Shown piece by piece: positions 34,353-45,822 of a stretch of DNA of 64,000 nt (positions within the stretch are counted from its first letter, which is position 1; every line of letters begins with the position of its first letter). A program made the position numbers and the translations under genes. The stretch lies in NCBI RefSeq assembly GCF_036711975.1, contig NC_091971.1, forward strand, positions 3,293,501 to 3,357,500, written 5' to 3'. The notes below the pieces were generated by a model that worked only from the letters and a program-made list of their open reading frames with translations, searched no databases and was not told where the DNA came from. The stretch is from Onthophagus taurus (lineage: Eukaryota; Arthropoda; Insecta; Coleoptera; Scarabaeidae).

Positions 34353-35272
34353 TTATGGCGCATATCTGCGTATAAAGTTTAATATTTGTGGATCACCGAT
34401 TCCGGCAAAAGCATTCTCATAAATGACGTTTTGATTTGTCCAAAAATATCCCGACACTACACCGGTTAATAAACCGTTGTAAACCGCAGGACCGCCTGAA
34501 TCACCCTAAAAAAGTTTTTAATATAAAAATTGAATTAAAATTTTTATAATTAAAACTTACTGGTAGAATGGTAGGCCCTCTTGGGCCTACTACTTCTGTA
34601 TAAAAGCAAGTTTGTTTATAATAGATAACTTTCAAGTTAGCTCTTTGTAATTTTATTGATGTTGGGCCTTCCTTCAATCCGTCAATCATCCCGTAACCAA
34701 CAACGGTTACGAAATTTCCTACAGGTGGAAGGAAAGTTGCGTAATTAATCAAATCAACTCTGTTGTTTAATTCAACATCTTGAGTCAACGTAACAACAGC
34801 AATATCGTATGGAAATTTAGCTTGTCTGTTGTAGTTAGGATGCATCACAATAGAGCTAGCTCTATATTTTCTTGCTGAATTATATTCATAAATTGAATTT
34901 AACCCAACAGCAATTGTAAAATCATTAACGTGGCAGTCCATCACGCAGTGAGCCGCAGTTATAACTTTATTTCTTCTTACCAAAGTACCTCCACATTGAG
35001 TTCCACTGCATTTCATATAAACATAGTATTTTGCTTGAGTAATATCGATGGTCTCTCCACTTCTTATTCGTTTATCATGATTGTTAAACGAAGCGTTGTG
35101 ATGATTTTCTACAGGGATCGAATGTTTCTTAAGGTGATTTCTTATTTTTTCATGTTCAAATAATGAATTAGATAACACTAAAATTAAAATATTAACAATA
35201 TTGGGTTGGCAACGCTGTATACATACCTAATGTTAAACACAAGGAAACCATAAAATAGAAAGAGTTATTCAT
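34353..35272 (-). CDS. Secreted S1 serine protease paralog (271 aa)
   Basis: Exons 35272-35227, 35177-34561 and 34505-34353 join in frame (donors GTATGT and GTAAGT) to 271 residues. A signal peptide (MNNSFYFMVSLCLTLVLS) and a longer His/Asn-rich pro-region end at DKR, before IRSG. Triad residues are in ITAAHC, FPYDIAVVTL and GDSGGP. As in the neighbour, Leu replaces Cys191 (ILPGDSGGP) and here no Cys is available at the 220 partner position, so that disulfide is absent. Position 189 is Thr by my alignment and SGY replaces SWG. Intron positions match the neighbour exactly, showing tandem duplication. It is likely an extracellular protease of unusual specificity; reduced activity is possible. 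Confidence 0.9.
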
Positions 35273-35317
35273 GTTGAATTGTTTTTTTGAAACTGGATTT
35301 GTTAACGAAAAACTTAG

Positions 35318-35325
35318 TTTATATA
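35318..35325 (-). promoter_or_regulatory. TATA box of the 271-aa protease gene
   Basis: Minus-strand TATATAAA 46 bp above the ATG, in a block (CCATCTATATAAACTAAG) conserved at the relic gene. Spacing predicts a very short 5' leader. Confidence 0.6.
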
Positions 35326-35339
35326 GATGGAAAAGAAAA

Positions 35340-36641
35340 TTCTTTGCATAAGGCAGTAATTATTTTCATAGAAATCTTATTGTTTAAAAGTTTTATGCAA
35401 AATTTTTCCTCAAAAATTACTTAATTTAAATTTTTTTATGACTTATTGCCAATTAGTTGTTTTAAATTTATAATTTATTTTGTAACGATGATTCATTTCA
35501 AACTCAAAAGTTAATTTAATTTTTTTTTATGATGTTAGTAGCTGACTAGTAAAAGTTCATTAATCACAGTCACGTTCCGTAGCGTTAAAATAAATATGTG
35601 CCATTAATTTTGCCATGTGTCATAATGAGGGTCCATTGAAACGAATAGATTGGGACGGTTGATGGGTTAATTTTGAAAAAATTCAACCTCGGATGGTCCC
35701 GATTAACCAACGAACCAACCCAACAACACCTGACCCGGATTCATTTTCGGAAGGTTCCATCGCCTTTATTGTTATGGGCTCCAGTCACGTAATTTACAAC
35801 GAAACGCGCCGAAAGCATTAGTTCTTGGGTGCATATTAAGTAGACAAATGATGAATTTGCCATTGTATTATAAAATCTTATATGATCTTATCGTTGAAGG
35901 GAAAAAATGCGGTTTCCTTTTTATAATCATGTGATTTGCAAAAGAAACGAAATATCTTATTTGCTTTCTTCTTTAGAATAATACTTAATTTTTACTTCGA
36001 ATAGTTATTTTTGCATGCACGCGCACGTGCATGTTTTAAGTTTATATCGTTTTTCCACGTCACGTACTGTTATGCAAACATGAAATTTCAAAATCATTAA
36101 TCGAAGTACCACGACCATAACCTTTTGTATCAAATAGTTTCGTGTACAAGAAGATTGAATTTAAAACAGTCCAAGTGTTTACTTTCTTGTTCGTCCAATA
36201 CACGAATTAGTTTTACTTAGCACGTTTAAAAGTTCATTAAGGTGGTATCCTAAGTAAATCTTAGATGTGGGAAGAAATTTAATCTTTCTTGGAAAAATAA
36301 GAAAATCAATATTTTAACTTGTTAACACCACATGCGAGAACGAAATGGTTTATGTTTACAAAAATTTGTTTTGAAAAAGTGTTTCTTTATCAAGGATTTT
36401 CTTCGAAGTCACATCTGCATAACAAGTTTTGAACAAGTGTTGCCTGCACTCACTACGTCTTATTGTGGACGTTGTAATTAAATCAGATTGTTATGTGTTC
36501 TTGGAAAAGCGGGCGCGGTTACTGGACGAGAATAGCATTTGGAAAACTCGATGTGCACCCAATAGACCATAAATTATTTGACCAATTGCTACCACACTAA
36601 ATTTGTTAGAAGAACAAAAAAATGCAAATTTATTCTATCCT
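35340..36641. other. Non-coding sequence
   Basis: No gene seen. A GC-richer, non-repetitive patch at about 35630-35840 could be regulatory. A short palindrome-rich TGCATGCACGCGCACGTGCA lies at about 36013-36032. Confidence 0.4.
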
Positions 36642-37694
36642 AAAGAACCCGTGCGACGATAGCAACAAACCTCCCAGCAACAAACTTTTACCCGTAATTT
36701 CCTATTTACTTTCTTAGCTGATATCTTCCTTATAATTAGGGATAGCGAAAAACTAAATGCACCACTTGAAAGCTTCAATCTTTCTCTATCTAAAACCGGG
36801 TTTTCGTCTGCCGATAAGTTGATATTAAGATCAATAAAAAATGAAGAACACCGCGCTGTACTTAAAATAGCTCAAAATTACCAAACTTCAAGGCCTTGTG
36901 CAATTGTTACGAAACCGAATTTTAAAAAACTGTTATCACAGTCAGAAAGGGCGCTCCTTCAGCTATCTTAATCCGGGTCAATATCTATCGGCGTCATGCT
37001 TAAATCACCCTTAATGTCCATCCCTACACGCAGAAACGCTTAAGTACTCTTCCTCTAAACAACTTTCTTATATGAGCAGGAGAAAATTCTAGAACCATAT
37101 CTATCTTATGGGAAATTTCCTGCTCTTTCCAAAAACTGCTAAACTCACACGTTTTAGCCATTCTTAAACCCTGTTCGGGTCGATAACTTTCTTATATGAG
37201 CAGGAGAAAACTCTAGAACCATATCTATCTTATCGAAAATTTCCTGCTCTTTCTAGTGGTGTATAATATGCGACGATCGCGCGCTTGTACAAACACGTTT
37301 TGTGCCAAAAACTACTAACATTGTGGATTTTTCTGTTTCTAGTTAACTCCCATTTGTGACAGAGTCTGTCACGACGACCTGAGTGAAAATCATTATAAAC
37401 GATTTATGGAAAAATCCCTGAAATCGGTCTAAAGATTTAACTTTTGTGCAATTTTTTGGTATAGATTTCAAAATTGTTCCCTCATTTTTAACCCTTTAAC
37501 GGTTAGCGGCTTTTATAGAGACCACTTATCAATAAGGTCAAATAGTTGCATTACCATAACTAAATCGTTTCTAAAAACGAAAAAATAATTTACCCGTTAA
37601 ACGGTTTAACGAGTTATGACGCAATCGATATTTTTTTCAAATGGCAATCCCCCATTTTTATTACGGAATACAAAAGAAGATTTTTTTCTGAATC

Positions 37695-37838
37695 TATACT
37701 CTGTTTTTAAACCAGGAGGAGTAAACGCGAAAGTCAGATTTACACTAGGAAAAATCACCAGAAAATATCACTAGATATTTTGGCGGTAAATTTAAATTAA
37801 TAATTATTCTACTCCTCCTGGTTTAAAAACAGAGTATA
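37695..37838. mobile_element. TA-type MITE, internally deleted copy (144 bp)
   Basis: Ends TATACTCTGTTTTTAAACCA and complement. It shares the first ~110 bp with the 400-bp copy at 38487 but jumps directly to the right terminus. TA at both ends suggests a Tc1/mariner-type target site. Confidence 0.8.
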
Positions 37839-38394
37839 ATTGCCAAAGAAAACTTCAAGGTATAATTAATGTTTGTAAACAAAACTAACCTTACCGAACA
37901 TTCCTTCACGCTATAATTGACATTACAAAAGAAAACTTCACGCTATAATTTCCATTACTAATTGCCAAAGAATACTTCATGGTATAATTAATGTTTGTAA
38001 ACAAAACTAACCTTACCTCACATTCCTTCACGCTATAATTGACATTACAAAAGAAAACTTCACGCTATAATTGCCATTACAAATTGCCAAAGAATACTTC
38101 ATGGTATAATTAATGTTTGTAAACAAAACTAACCTTACCGAACATTCCTTCACGCTATAATTGACATTACAAAAGAAAACTTCACGCTATAATTGCCATT
38201 ACTAATTGCCAAAGAATACTTCATGGTATAATTAATGTTTGTAAACAAAACTAACCTTACCTCACATTCCTTCACGCTATAATTGACATTACAAAAGAAA
38301 ACTTCACGCTATAATTGCCGTTACTAATTGCCAAAGAATACTTCATGGTATAATTAATGTTTGTAAACAAAACTAACCTTACCTAACATTCAGC
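37839..38394. repeat. 122-bp tandem repeat, about 4.5 copies
   Basis: ATGTTTGTAAACAAAACTAA recurs with spacing 122 bp (landmark GTTTGTAAAC at 37871, 37993, 38115, 38237 and 38359). Each unit has CTTCACGCTATAATTG and ACTTCATGGTATAATTAATG, so it is itself built of related sub-blocks. It begins exactly at the end of the 144-bp MITE. Confidence 0.9.
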
Positions 38395-38486
38395 GTCTGA
38401 AGACACAGGGCTAAACCCGAAACTTAAAAATATACAACTTAGCGCTGAATAACAATTAAAACTAGAACTAACACTTGCACTAGAAC
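38395..38486. repeat. Partial CTAG hairpin repeat
   Basis: Fragment with ACAGGGCTAAACCCGAAACT, the edge AACTTAGCGCTGAATAACAA and CTAGAACTAACACTTGC, ending where the 400-bp MITE is inserted. Confidence 0.7.
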
Positions 38487-38886
38487 TATACTCTGTTTTT
38501 AAACCAGGACGAGTAAACGCGAAAGTCAGATTTACACTGGAAAAAATCACCAGAAAATATCACTAGATATTTTGGCGGTAAATTTAAATTAATAATTATT
38601 GTTTATTTATTTACTTATTATTGTATTTATTTTCGTTTGTTATCGTCAACACTATACATACAAATTAACATTGAAGTTATGAGTGTATTTATTTCAAAAT
38701 ATAATAAAAAAGGGTTTAAGAACACAAAATATACAATAATGACACGAAACTGTGGAATTATCAATTACCTAACCTTCAAATTCAAAATTGCCTGTGTGTG
38801 AACCTTCCTCGCATTCAACCAATCACGTGCAAGGTCAATCTGGTGACAAATTTAAAATACTCCTCCTGGTTTAAAAACAGAGTATA
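38487..38886. mobile_element. TA-type MITE, full-length copy (400 bp)
   Basis: Inverted ends TATACTCTGTTTTTAAACCA and its complement at 38859-38886, about 28 bp matched. The AT-rich interior has no coding frame. It interrupts a CTAG hairpin repeat (after ACTAGAAC). Confidence 0.85.
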
Positions 38887-40113
38887 GTACATTCAATATT
38901 AATATTGGTTACATAAGAAAATTTTCGAGAAAAATTAGTTTAAACTTTAATTATTTCAAATTTAAATAATGATAAAAATAGCAGTCATGAGTAACTATGG
39001 TAACCAATAATTTTTAACAATTCCCTGTTTGTCAAAAACTGATTTAGTAGCTTCTTGAGGTGTGGTGGCGCGCCATCTTGTTGGAATAACTGCCGTTGGA
39101 ATTGAGTTGGGTCAAAATTAGCGGGATGGAAGGAATAACATAGTTTTCAAAAATTTAAACATGTCTTTCCAGTTCCTCAAATCTTTTGCGGATATTGGGT
39201 GTGCGCATTTTAATGTCTACAGTAAAGTAACTAAATTTAAAGTCTACTAGTATGTTTACTAGTAACTCTACTAGTATGGGATGTAATCACAAAGTCTCCT
39301 GATTTTTCAGCATATAATACGGTGGTGAGGGAAAAAAGTAGAGTTGCCATTCAAAAAAATAAACTTTTTGAGATACGGAAATTTGACGCACATTTCTGAC
39401 CATCCCGTATAACTTTAATTAATAATTGTTGTTAAATTAAAGTGTATAATTGTTATTAAAAGACACCATTAGAAAGAGCAGAAAATTTTCAATAAGATAG
39501 ATATGGTTCTAGAGTTTTTTCCTGCTCATATAAGAAAGTTATCGACCCGAACAAGGTTTAAGAATGGCTAAAACGTGTGAATTTAGCAGTTTTTAGCAAA
39601 AAATGTACGTGTGCAAGCGCGTGATCGCCGCGTGTTATACATCACTAGAAAGAGCAGGAAATTTCAATCCTGCTCATATAAGAAAGTTGTTTAGAGGAAG
39701 AGTACTTAAGCGTTTCTGCGTGTAGGGATGGACATTAAGGGTGATTTAAGCATGACGCCGATAGATATTGATCGACGAAAACCCGGATTGAGATAGCTGA
39801 AGGAGCGCTCTTTCTGACTGTGATAACAGTTTTTTAAAATTCGGTTTCGTAACAATTGCACAAGACCTTGAAGTTTGATAATTTTGAGCTATTTTAAGTA
39901 CAGCGCGGTGTTCTTCATTTTTTATTGATCTTAATATCAATCGGCAGACGAAAACCCGGTTTTAGATAGAGAAAGATTCAAGCTTTCAAGTGGTGCATTT
40001 AGTTTTTCGCTATCCCTAATTATAAGGAAGATATCAGCTAAGAAAGTAGATAGGAAATTACGGGTAAAAGTTTGTTGCTGGGAGGTTTGTTGCTATTGTC
40101 GCACGGGTTCCTA

Positions 40114-42345
40114 AAGAGTTATACTAAAGAATCTTAATTTTTGGGGATAGCCGAGGGTGGAACACGAAATTAAATCGGCTTTGATTTAAAACTCCCTCCT
40201 CTTGAATCAACGTAATTAAATTACTCTTCAAAGTTTTTAACCAAAATAAACAAAATATGTAATTTCAAATAAACGCTAAACATTATTATGAAGTCAAAAA
40301 AACTTTCAGAACGTTTTAGGATAAACTGTTTAATTCTCCAAAGTTGCCAGACATAACAATCATACAACATGACATTGATATTCTCCAGGACACAAAATAT
40401 TTGTAGTAATAAATTTATTATTCATTCAGTTTCGTTTATTTTTGTGGATAAGTTTATCAAAAAGATTCAAGAACTAAGAATAGGTGAGGATCAGGTAAAC
40501 TATGAGTCACGTTTCTTGCAAATAATCCCAAATGGCCTGTTCAGATAGTATCGAAGAGGTTTCCGCCGGTGTTAAAGATATGCAAAACAATACCGTTGAG
40601 GATATATTATAAGAAATGAATAAGCGGTGTTACTTTATAACAAGTCACAAATAGAATACTTAATAATATCTATTCATGATTGCAATACGCGAGGAATTTC
40701 TCGGAATGCCATAATCATTTCGTCCAATTAGACGGAATAAGTGCTTCGACCCTTCTTTATTTACACTTCACTCTATAAACGTCTTCTTATCGACTGCACA
40801 CAATTCATTGTTGCCAATGACCCGGTAAATCCTCATCTATAACGCTACATTGGTTTTGTGATACCACCTCGGGATTCGGTCTCCTACGTTCGTCAAGAGA
40901 TAACGTCTCATATAGTGTCGGGTTGCAGGCCATGATCCGTTATATCGGCGGAGGATCTATCGAGTGAAGAGGGAAGTACTCCAGAAGGGTCAACTTCCCA
41001 GGGACAAAAAACATAAATAAAAAGCTAACTTAGTATAATTGACCAATTACGCTTCGCGAAACTTAAACGCTTTTAATGGCTAGGTATAAGAAAATTGTTT
41101 AAGAAAGTTAAAATGTTGTTGTTACGGGACATTTCAATTTTTCACGTATAATATCGAATTTCACACCTTTCGGTATTCACCGCGACCTCACACGGTTTCG
41201 TCCGTTAATGCACCTTCTTCTACGGCATACAATAAGACCATTAAATAAAGCCGTCCATTAGGTAAACTAATAACTCATGAGTCAGGTGGTTACCTGCTCG
41301 GACGAAGAATGTAAATAATAATAAACAGCCTCGCGTCGGCGAACAGATAATAAAAGTTCTCATTGTTCGACCTGTGGTTCGGGTCGAAGCGGAAGGACGT
41401 GTTCGAACAGGCCAGAAACCGGAGCGAACCTTTAGCGGGGAAAGACGACGGGACGAGCCGCTTAGCACTTCCGACCGATTTTGCCGTCGATAGGGTGGAC
41501 TGATCGACGACGGTTCCCCCCAATTAGGTAGCGTTAAAACATTCGCATTCCATAGATATTTGGGTCCGCATTCTCTCCCACGATCGCCCGGTCATCTACA
41601 CTGGCTTCGACAAGGTCGAACTCGAAACGTAGCCCATGGTCACAGAATAACCAGAAATGACAGTGAGCCCGTCTAGACAAAATCGGGCCTTGTGAATCGC
41701 CATTTTATTGGAGTTTATTTTGAGCTAATATCACATCGGTTTATTATTTACTAATAAAAGTTTGACATATGACATATTGACTCCAACCTAAAGTCTATTT
41801 ATGATATATACATAAGTTTATATAAGTACGTGTATCTCAAATAATTAAATAATGTTTCTTATCATTAACTGTTTGGGTAAATTACTAAGAACGTGTAATT
41901 CTGTCCTTAAAATTATCAATAACGATGGATTAAAAAAATTTATATTGCAATTCTACTTTTATATATAAATTGTGTATATATTATATTATTAAATAAAATA
42001 ATAGTATAAACACAAAAAAAAATGCTGTGTATAAATAATTCTTTTACGATACAAATTTGAGCGTGTGAACCTGTATTATAAACTCCAATAAAATGGCTGA
42101 AACAGTGGAGCCATACATGGCGCCAAAGCATCAAGGTCCCAAACTCGCCAATCTAAAACATCAAACGTTCCGACAAAGCTGTCAGTTCTGGTTATTCTGT
42201 GCCATGGTGTTGTAACAGGACCGGGTTATAACCTTTTCAAAATCCACACCCAAAATCAATAGATTTTTAGAACCGGATTAAATGATTCATCAATAAGTTT
42301 AGTAATAGATCAATATCTATTTTAATTATTATACTCATTTATTTT
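40114..42345. other. Unique non-coding sequence
   Basis: No supportable gene. GC-richer sequence spans about 40860-41680. A 29-30-bp inverted pair, CCATGGTCACAGAATAACCA (41634 on) and its near complement ending at 42207, encloses ~570 bp. Nested minus-strand open frames at 41241-41523 overlap in two frames and lack family features. Confidence 0.4.
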
Positions 42346-42740
42346 GATTATACAACAATTTAGCACTGAATAACAATTAGAACTGGAACTAACACTAGAA
42401 CAAGGACTAGAAAGTTTCTGGTTCTAGGTCTAGTGTTAGTTCTAGTTCTAGTTTTACTTCAATGAAAAATATATGTACAACAATCTAACGCTGAATACCA
42501 GCTAAAACAAGAATTAGCACTAGCATTAGAACTAACACTAGACCTAGAAGTAGAATCATTCGGGTTTAGCCGTCTTGAGAGACGTGAGGCTAAACCCGAA
42601 TGATTCTAGTTCTAGGTCTAGTGTTAGTTCTAGTTTAATACTAACACTGTCACAAGAAATAACACTAGACCTAGAATTAGAATCATTCGTGTGTAGCCGT
42701 CTTTAGAGACGTGCGGCTAGAACTAACACAAGACCTAGAA
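42346..42740. repeat. CTAG hairpin repeats bordering ~420-bp array B (left)
   Basis: Several arms of CTAGAACTAACACTAGACC type, a well-formed hairpin at about 42558-42601 (CATTCGGGTTTAGCCG, loop TCTTGAGAGACGTGA, GGCTAAACCCGAATG), a second half hairpin at 42687-42715, and edges CAATCTAACGCTGAATA (42482 on). Confidence 0.82.
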
Positions 42741-44252
42741 CGACTTTTAAACGTCAATTTGACAATTAAACGTCGATATCGTTAAAATCTAGATCTTAAA
42801 ACACTCAAAAATCAATTAATTTAATGTAAAAAATCGTTTGGAAATACTAAAATTAACGAAATATTTTATTATTATGTGATATTCGTCAAAACATTTCAAA
42901 AAATTTAGGTTGGTACGATTTTAGTGATATGTGTTGTGGTTTTTAAATGTCAAAATGACGTTTAAACGTTAAGATGACATTTGTAAGTCAAAATTATTAA
43001 AAAAATCTAAAACGGCTATAAATAGAACAAGAAAAATAAAATATTGATAAGAAAGTTGGATGCATTTATCAGAATTAAATAATGAAGACCATTATTGCAA
43101 AGGGATCTGTAAAAAAGTAAAAATATTGTTTGACTTTTAAACGTCAACTTGACAATTAAACGTCAACATCGTTAAAGAAAGAAGATATTAAAAAAACTCA
43201 AAAATCAGTTAATTTGATGAAAAAAACTTTGTGAAATATTAAAAGTGGCGAAATATACTGATATATCATAAAAGTTATAAAAAATTGGTAAGAAATATTC
43301 AATATTCATCAAAATATTTTCAAAAATTTAGGTTGGTACGATTTTAGGGATATGTGTTGTGGTTTTTAAATGTCAAAATGACGTTTAAACGTTAAGATGA
43401 CATTTGTATGTCAAAATTATTAAAAAAATCCAAAACGGCTATAAATAGAACAAGAAAAATAAAATATCGATAAGAAAGTTGGATGCATTTATCAGAATTA
43501 AATAATGAAGACCGTTATTGCAAAAGGATCTGTAAAAAAGTAAAAATATTGTTTGACGTTTAAACGTCAACTTGACAATTAAACGTCAACATCGTTAAAG
43601 AAAGTAGATATTAAAAAAACTCAAAAATCAGTTAATTTGATGAAAAAAAACTTTGTGAAATATTAAAAGTGGCGAAATATACTGATACATCAAAAAAGTT
43701 ATAAAAAATTTGTAAGAAATATTCAATATTCATCAAAATATTTTCAAAAATTTAGGTTGGTACGATTTTAGGGATATGTGTTGTGGCTTTTAAATGTCAA
43801 AATGACGTTTAAACGTTAAGATGACATTTGTATGTCAAAATTATTAAAAAAATCCAAAACGGCTATAAATAGAACAAGAAAAATAAAATATCTATAAGAA
43901 AGTTGGATGGATTTATCAGAATTAAATAATGAAGACCATTATTGCAAAAGGATCTGTAAAAAAGTAAAAATATTGTTTGACTTTTAAACGTCAACTTGAC
44001 AATTAAACGTCAACATCGTTAAAGAAAGTAGATATTAAAAAAACTCAAAAATCAGTTAATTTGATGAAAAAAAACTTTGTGAAATATTAAAAGTGGCGAA
44101 ATATACTGATATATCATAAAAGCTATAAAAAATTAGACATTCATCAAAAGATTTCCAAAAATTTAGGTTGGTACCATTTCACGGATATGTATTGTGATTT
44201 GTAAACGTCGAAATGACGTTTAAACGTTAAGATGACATTCGAATGTCAATCA
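42741..44252. repeat. ~420-bp tandem array B (inverted relative to array A)
   Basis: Landmark TTTAGGTTGGTACGATTTTA at about 42907, 43330, 43754 and 44165 (spacing 423, 424, 411). Units contain TAAACGTCAACTTGACAATT and ATGACGTTTAAACGTTAAGA. The whole block, including its hairpin borders, is the reverse complement of 15.9-18.2 kb, with slightly different unit lengths. Confidence 0.9.
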
Positions 44253-44390
44253 TTCAAGAACTAGCATTAGAACTAACACTAGATCTACAACTAGATACAT
44301 TCGCGTTTAGCCGTCTTAAGAGACGTACAGCTAAACCCAAATGATTTTAGTTCTAAATCTAGTGTTACTTCTAGTTTTATACTATAAGTC
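44253..44390. repeat. CTAG hairpin repeat bordering array B (right)
   Basis: CTAGCATTAGAACTAACACT, a degenerate hairpin TTCGCGTTTAGCCG, loop TCTTAAGAGACGTACA, GCTAAACCCAAATG, and a decaying right arm. Confidence 0.75.
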
Positions 44391-45822
44391 GAGTTATTAA
44401 GTAGAATAATATTAATAGTATATATTCATAAAAATATTTTGATCCTTATTCCGGTCCATTTAAAAGGATGAGAGAGATGTGTGTCCTTATAGAGGAAGAG
44501 AGTCCAGAAATATGCGAGCTTTCAAGTTGCCCGACCTGCCTGAAGCACACGGTGGAGGGGCGTAGGAGGAACCTCACCACGTCTACCTGTACACGTGATA
44601 TAGGATCAGAGAGGACGACGTCGAAGATTCCCAGTTCCTCGCGTTGGTATGCGCGAGTACGTGTGACTCACCCAAGACGTGTTCCTACCTGATTTGAGTC
44701 CTGTCATTGATAAACTAAACACTTATTGGCCGCCCCGGATAATCGTCATCTTTAAAAAAATCATCTTCTCATAACCCATAACAGTTATAGTCGATGATTA
44801 CTAACATTATTTAACATCTTGGTTCTTTAAGAATCTTTTTTTAAAATTTTTTTATGTTTCTTCGTGGTGTTGCTTCAATTGCAGTGGCATTCCTCTCCCC
44901 TGCGCGATACAATAGAGAGAAATTCGAAAGCCTGGTGGTCTTGAATAGAGAGAGGACGAGGAGGAGACGCCGTCGGCATTCTTCTCCCAGCAGGCGAGGA
45001 GGGCTATATTTCACCTTGGGACAGTTTTATCGACTGTGAATTAATAACTGCGAGCAGCTTACAGTCACCGGATGTGATGATGGCGTAGTATTCATTCACG
45101 ACAAGACGTATCGCCTCGAACGCTACGTTGTGCCAACGTTGCCACAGTATTATTAGCAAATCCTCGACGATAATTTAACACGTATTTACAATTTTTTGAA
45201 TCTGTCATATTTAAAATTAATTAATCCAACTTAACCTTTAATGTATTATTAAGAATTATAGTGTGTAAGGTAATCACAAAGATTTGTGACTAATTATTTC
45301 AAACGTGCAATAAATCTTCGAAGATATTTAATGGGGAAGCATTTAACATCGATATTTATTAGACAGAGTCCATGAGGCAACATGCAGAGTCTCTAATCTT
45401 CTCCTCTTTCACGTTCTGTTGTATTCATGCAATTAAACGTGGCCGTTCAAGAATGTATAGGTAGTTAACAGCAAATAAACACTCCTACTCACCGTGTAAT
45501 GGTCAATTCTAAAATTAGAAGTAAATTAATAAACGTTCATTTATAACATCAAAAAGTTTCATTTTTTAATTCTTAAGCAAATTAATGTCAGTTTTTTATT
45601 AAACTCTATAATCTTTCAAAAAGATTAAATTAACATTCCATAACTTCAATGGGGAATTTCATTTCGTATTGAAGAAAACTCATTCGTTCGTTCAAGTTGT
45701 AATCTTTACAACCTCGTAACACTTAATAACACCGTTATGTATTTGCCTCTATTCAAAAGCGATCGCTTTTCAATTCTTGTTTTTATTGGTATGGTTTCTA
45801 AAGATGTCTTTTATCGTTTCAG
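44391..45822. other. Sequence upstream of the first visible dlp exon
   Basis: GC-richer sequence at about 44460-45140 has open frames (44468-44692 and 44854-45039), but they carry Arg-rich low-complexity products and no signal peptide that fits a glypican start. It probably belongs to the dlp intron or a regulatory island. The remainder is AT-rich. The acceptor TTTATCGTTTCAG ends at 45822. Confidence 0.4.

Larger units (their letters stand above)
36642..40113. mobile_element. Large foldback composite element
   Basis: The left part (36642 to about 37260) is repeated as its reverse complement at about 39470-40113, at high identity over more than 400 bp (for example CACCGCGCTGTACTTAAAAT against ATTTTAAGTACAGCGCGGTG). 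The arms contain a ~95-codon open frame with the block KNEEHRAVLKIAQNYQTS and FKKLLSQSERALLQLS (plus strand on the left, minus at 39746-39940), which I cannot identify; it may be transposon protein debris. Inside the arms are repeats of TTTCTTATATGAGCAGGAGA. The middle has been filled by two TA-flanked MITEs, a 122-bp tandem array and one hairpin repeat. Outer ends are approximate because no clear target duplication is visible. Confidence 0.75.

Noticed and set aside
41241..42134. Minus-strand open frames of 64-77 codons
   Set aside because: Overlapping frames in unique GC-richer DNA with no family motif, no clear splice context.
44468..45039. Candidate signal-peptide exon for dlp
   Set aside because: Frames at 44468 and 44854 lack a convincing signal peptide followed by a donor in the phase needed (one base carried into 45823).
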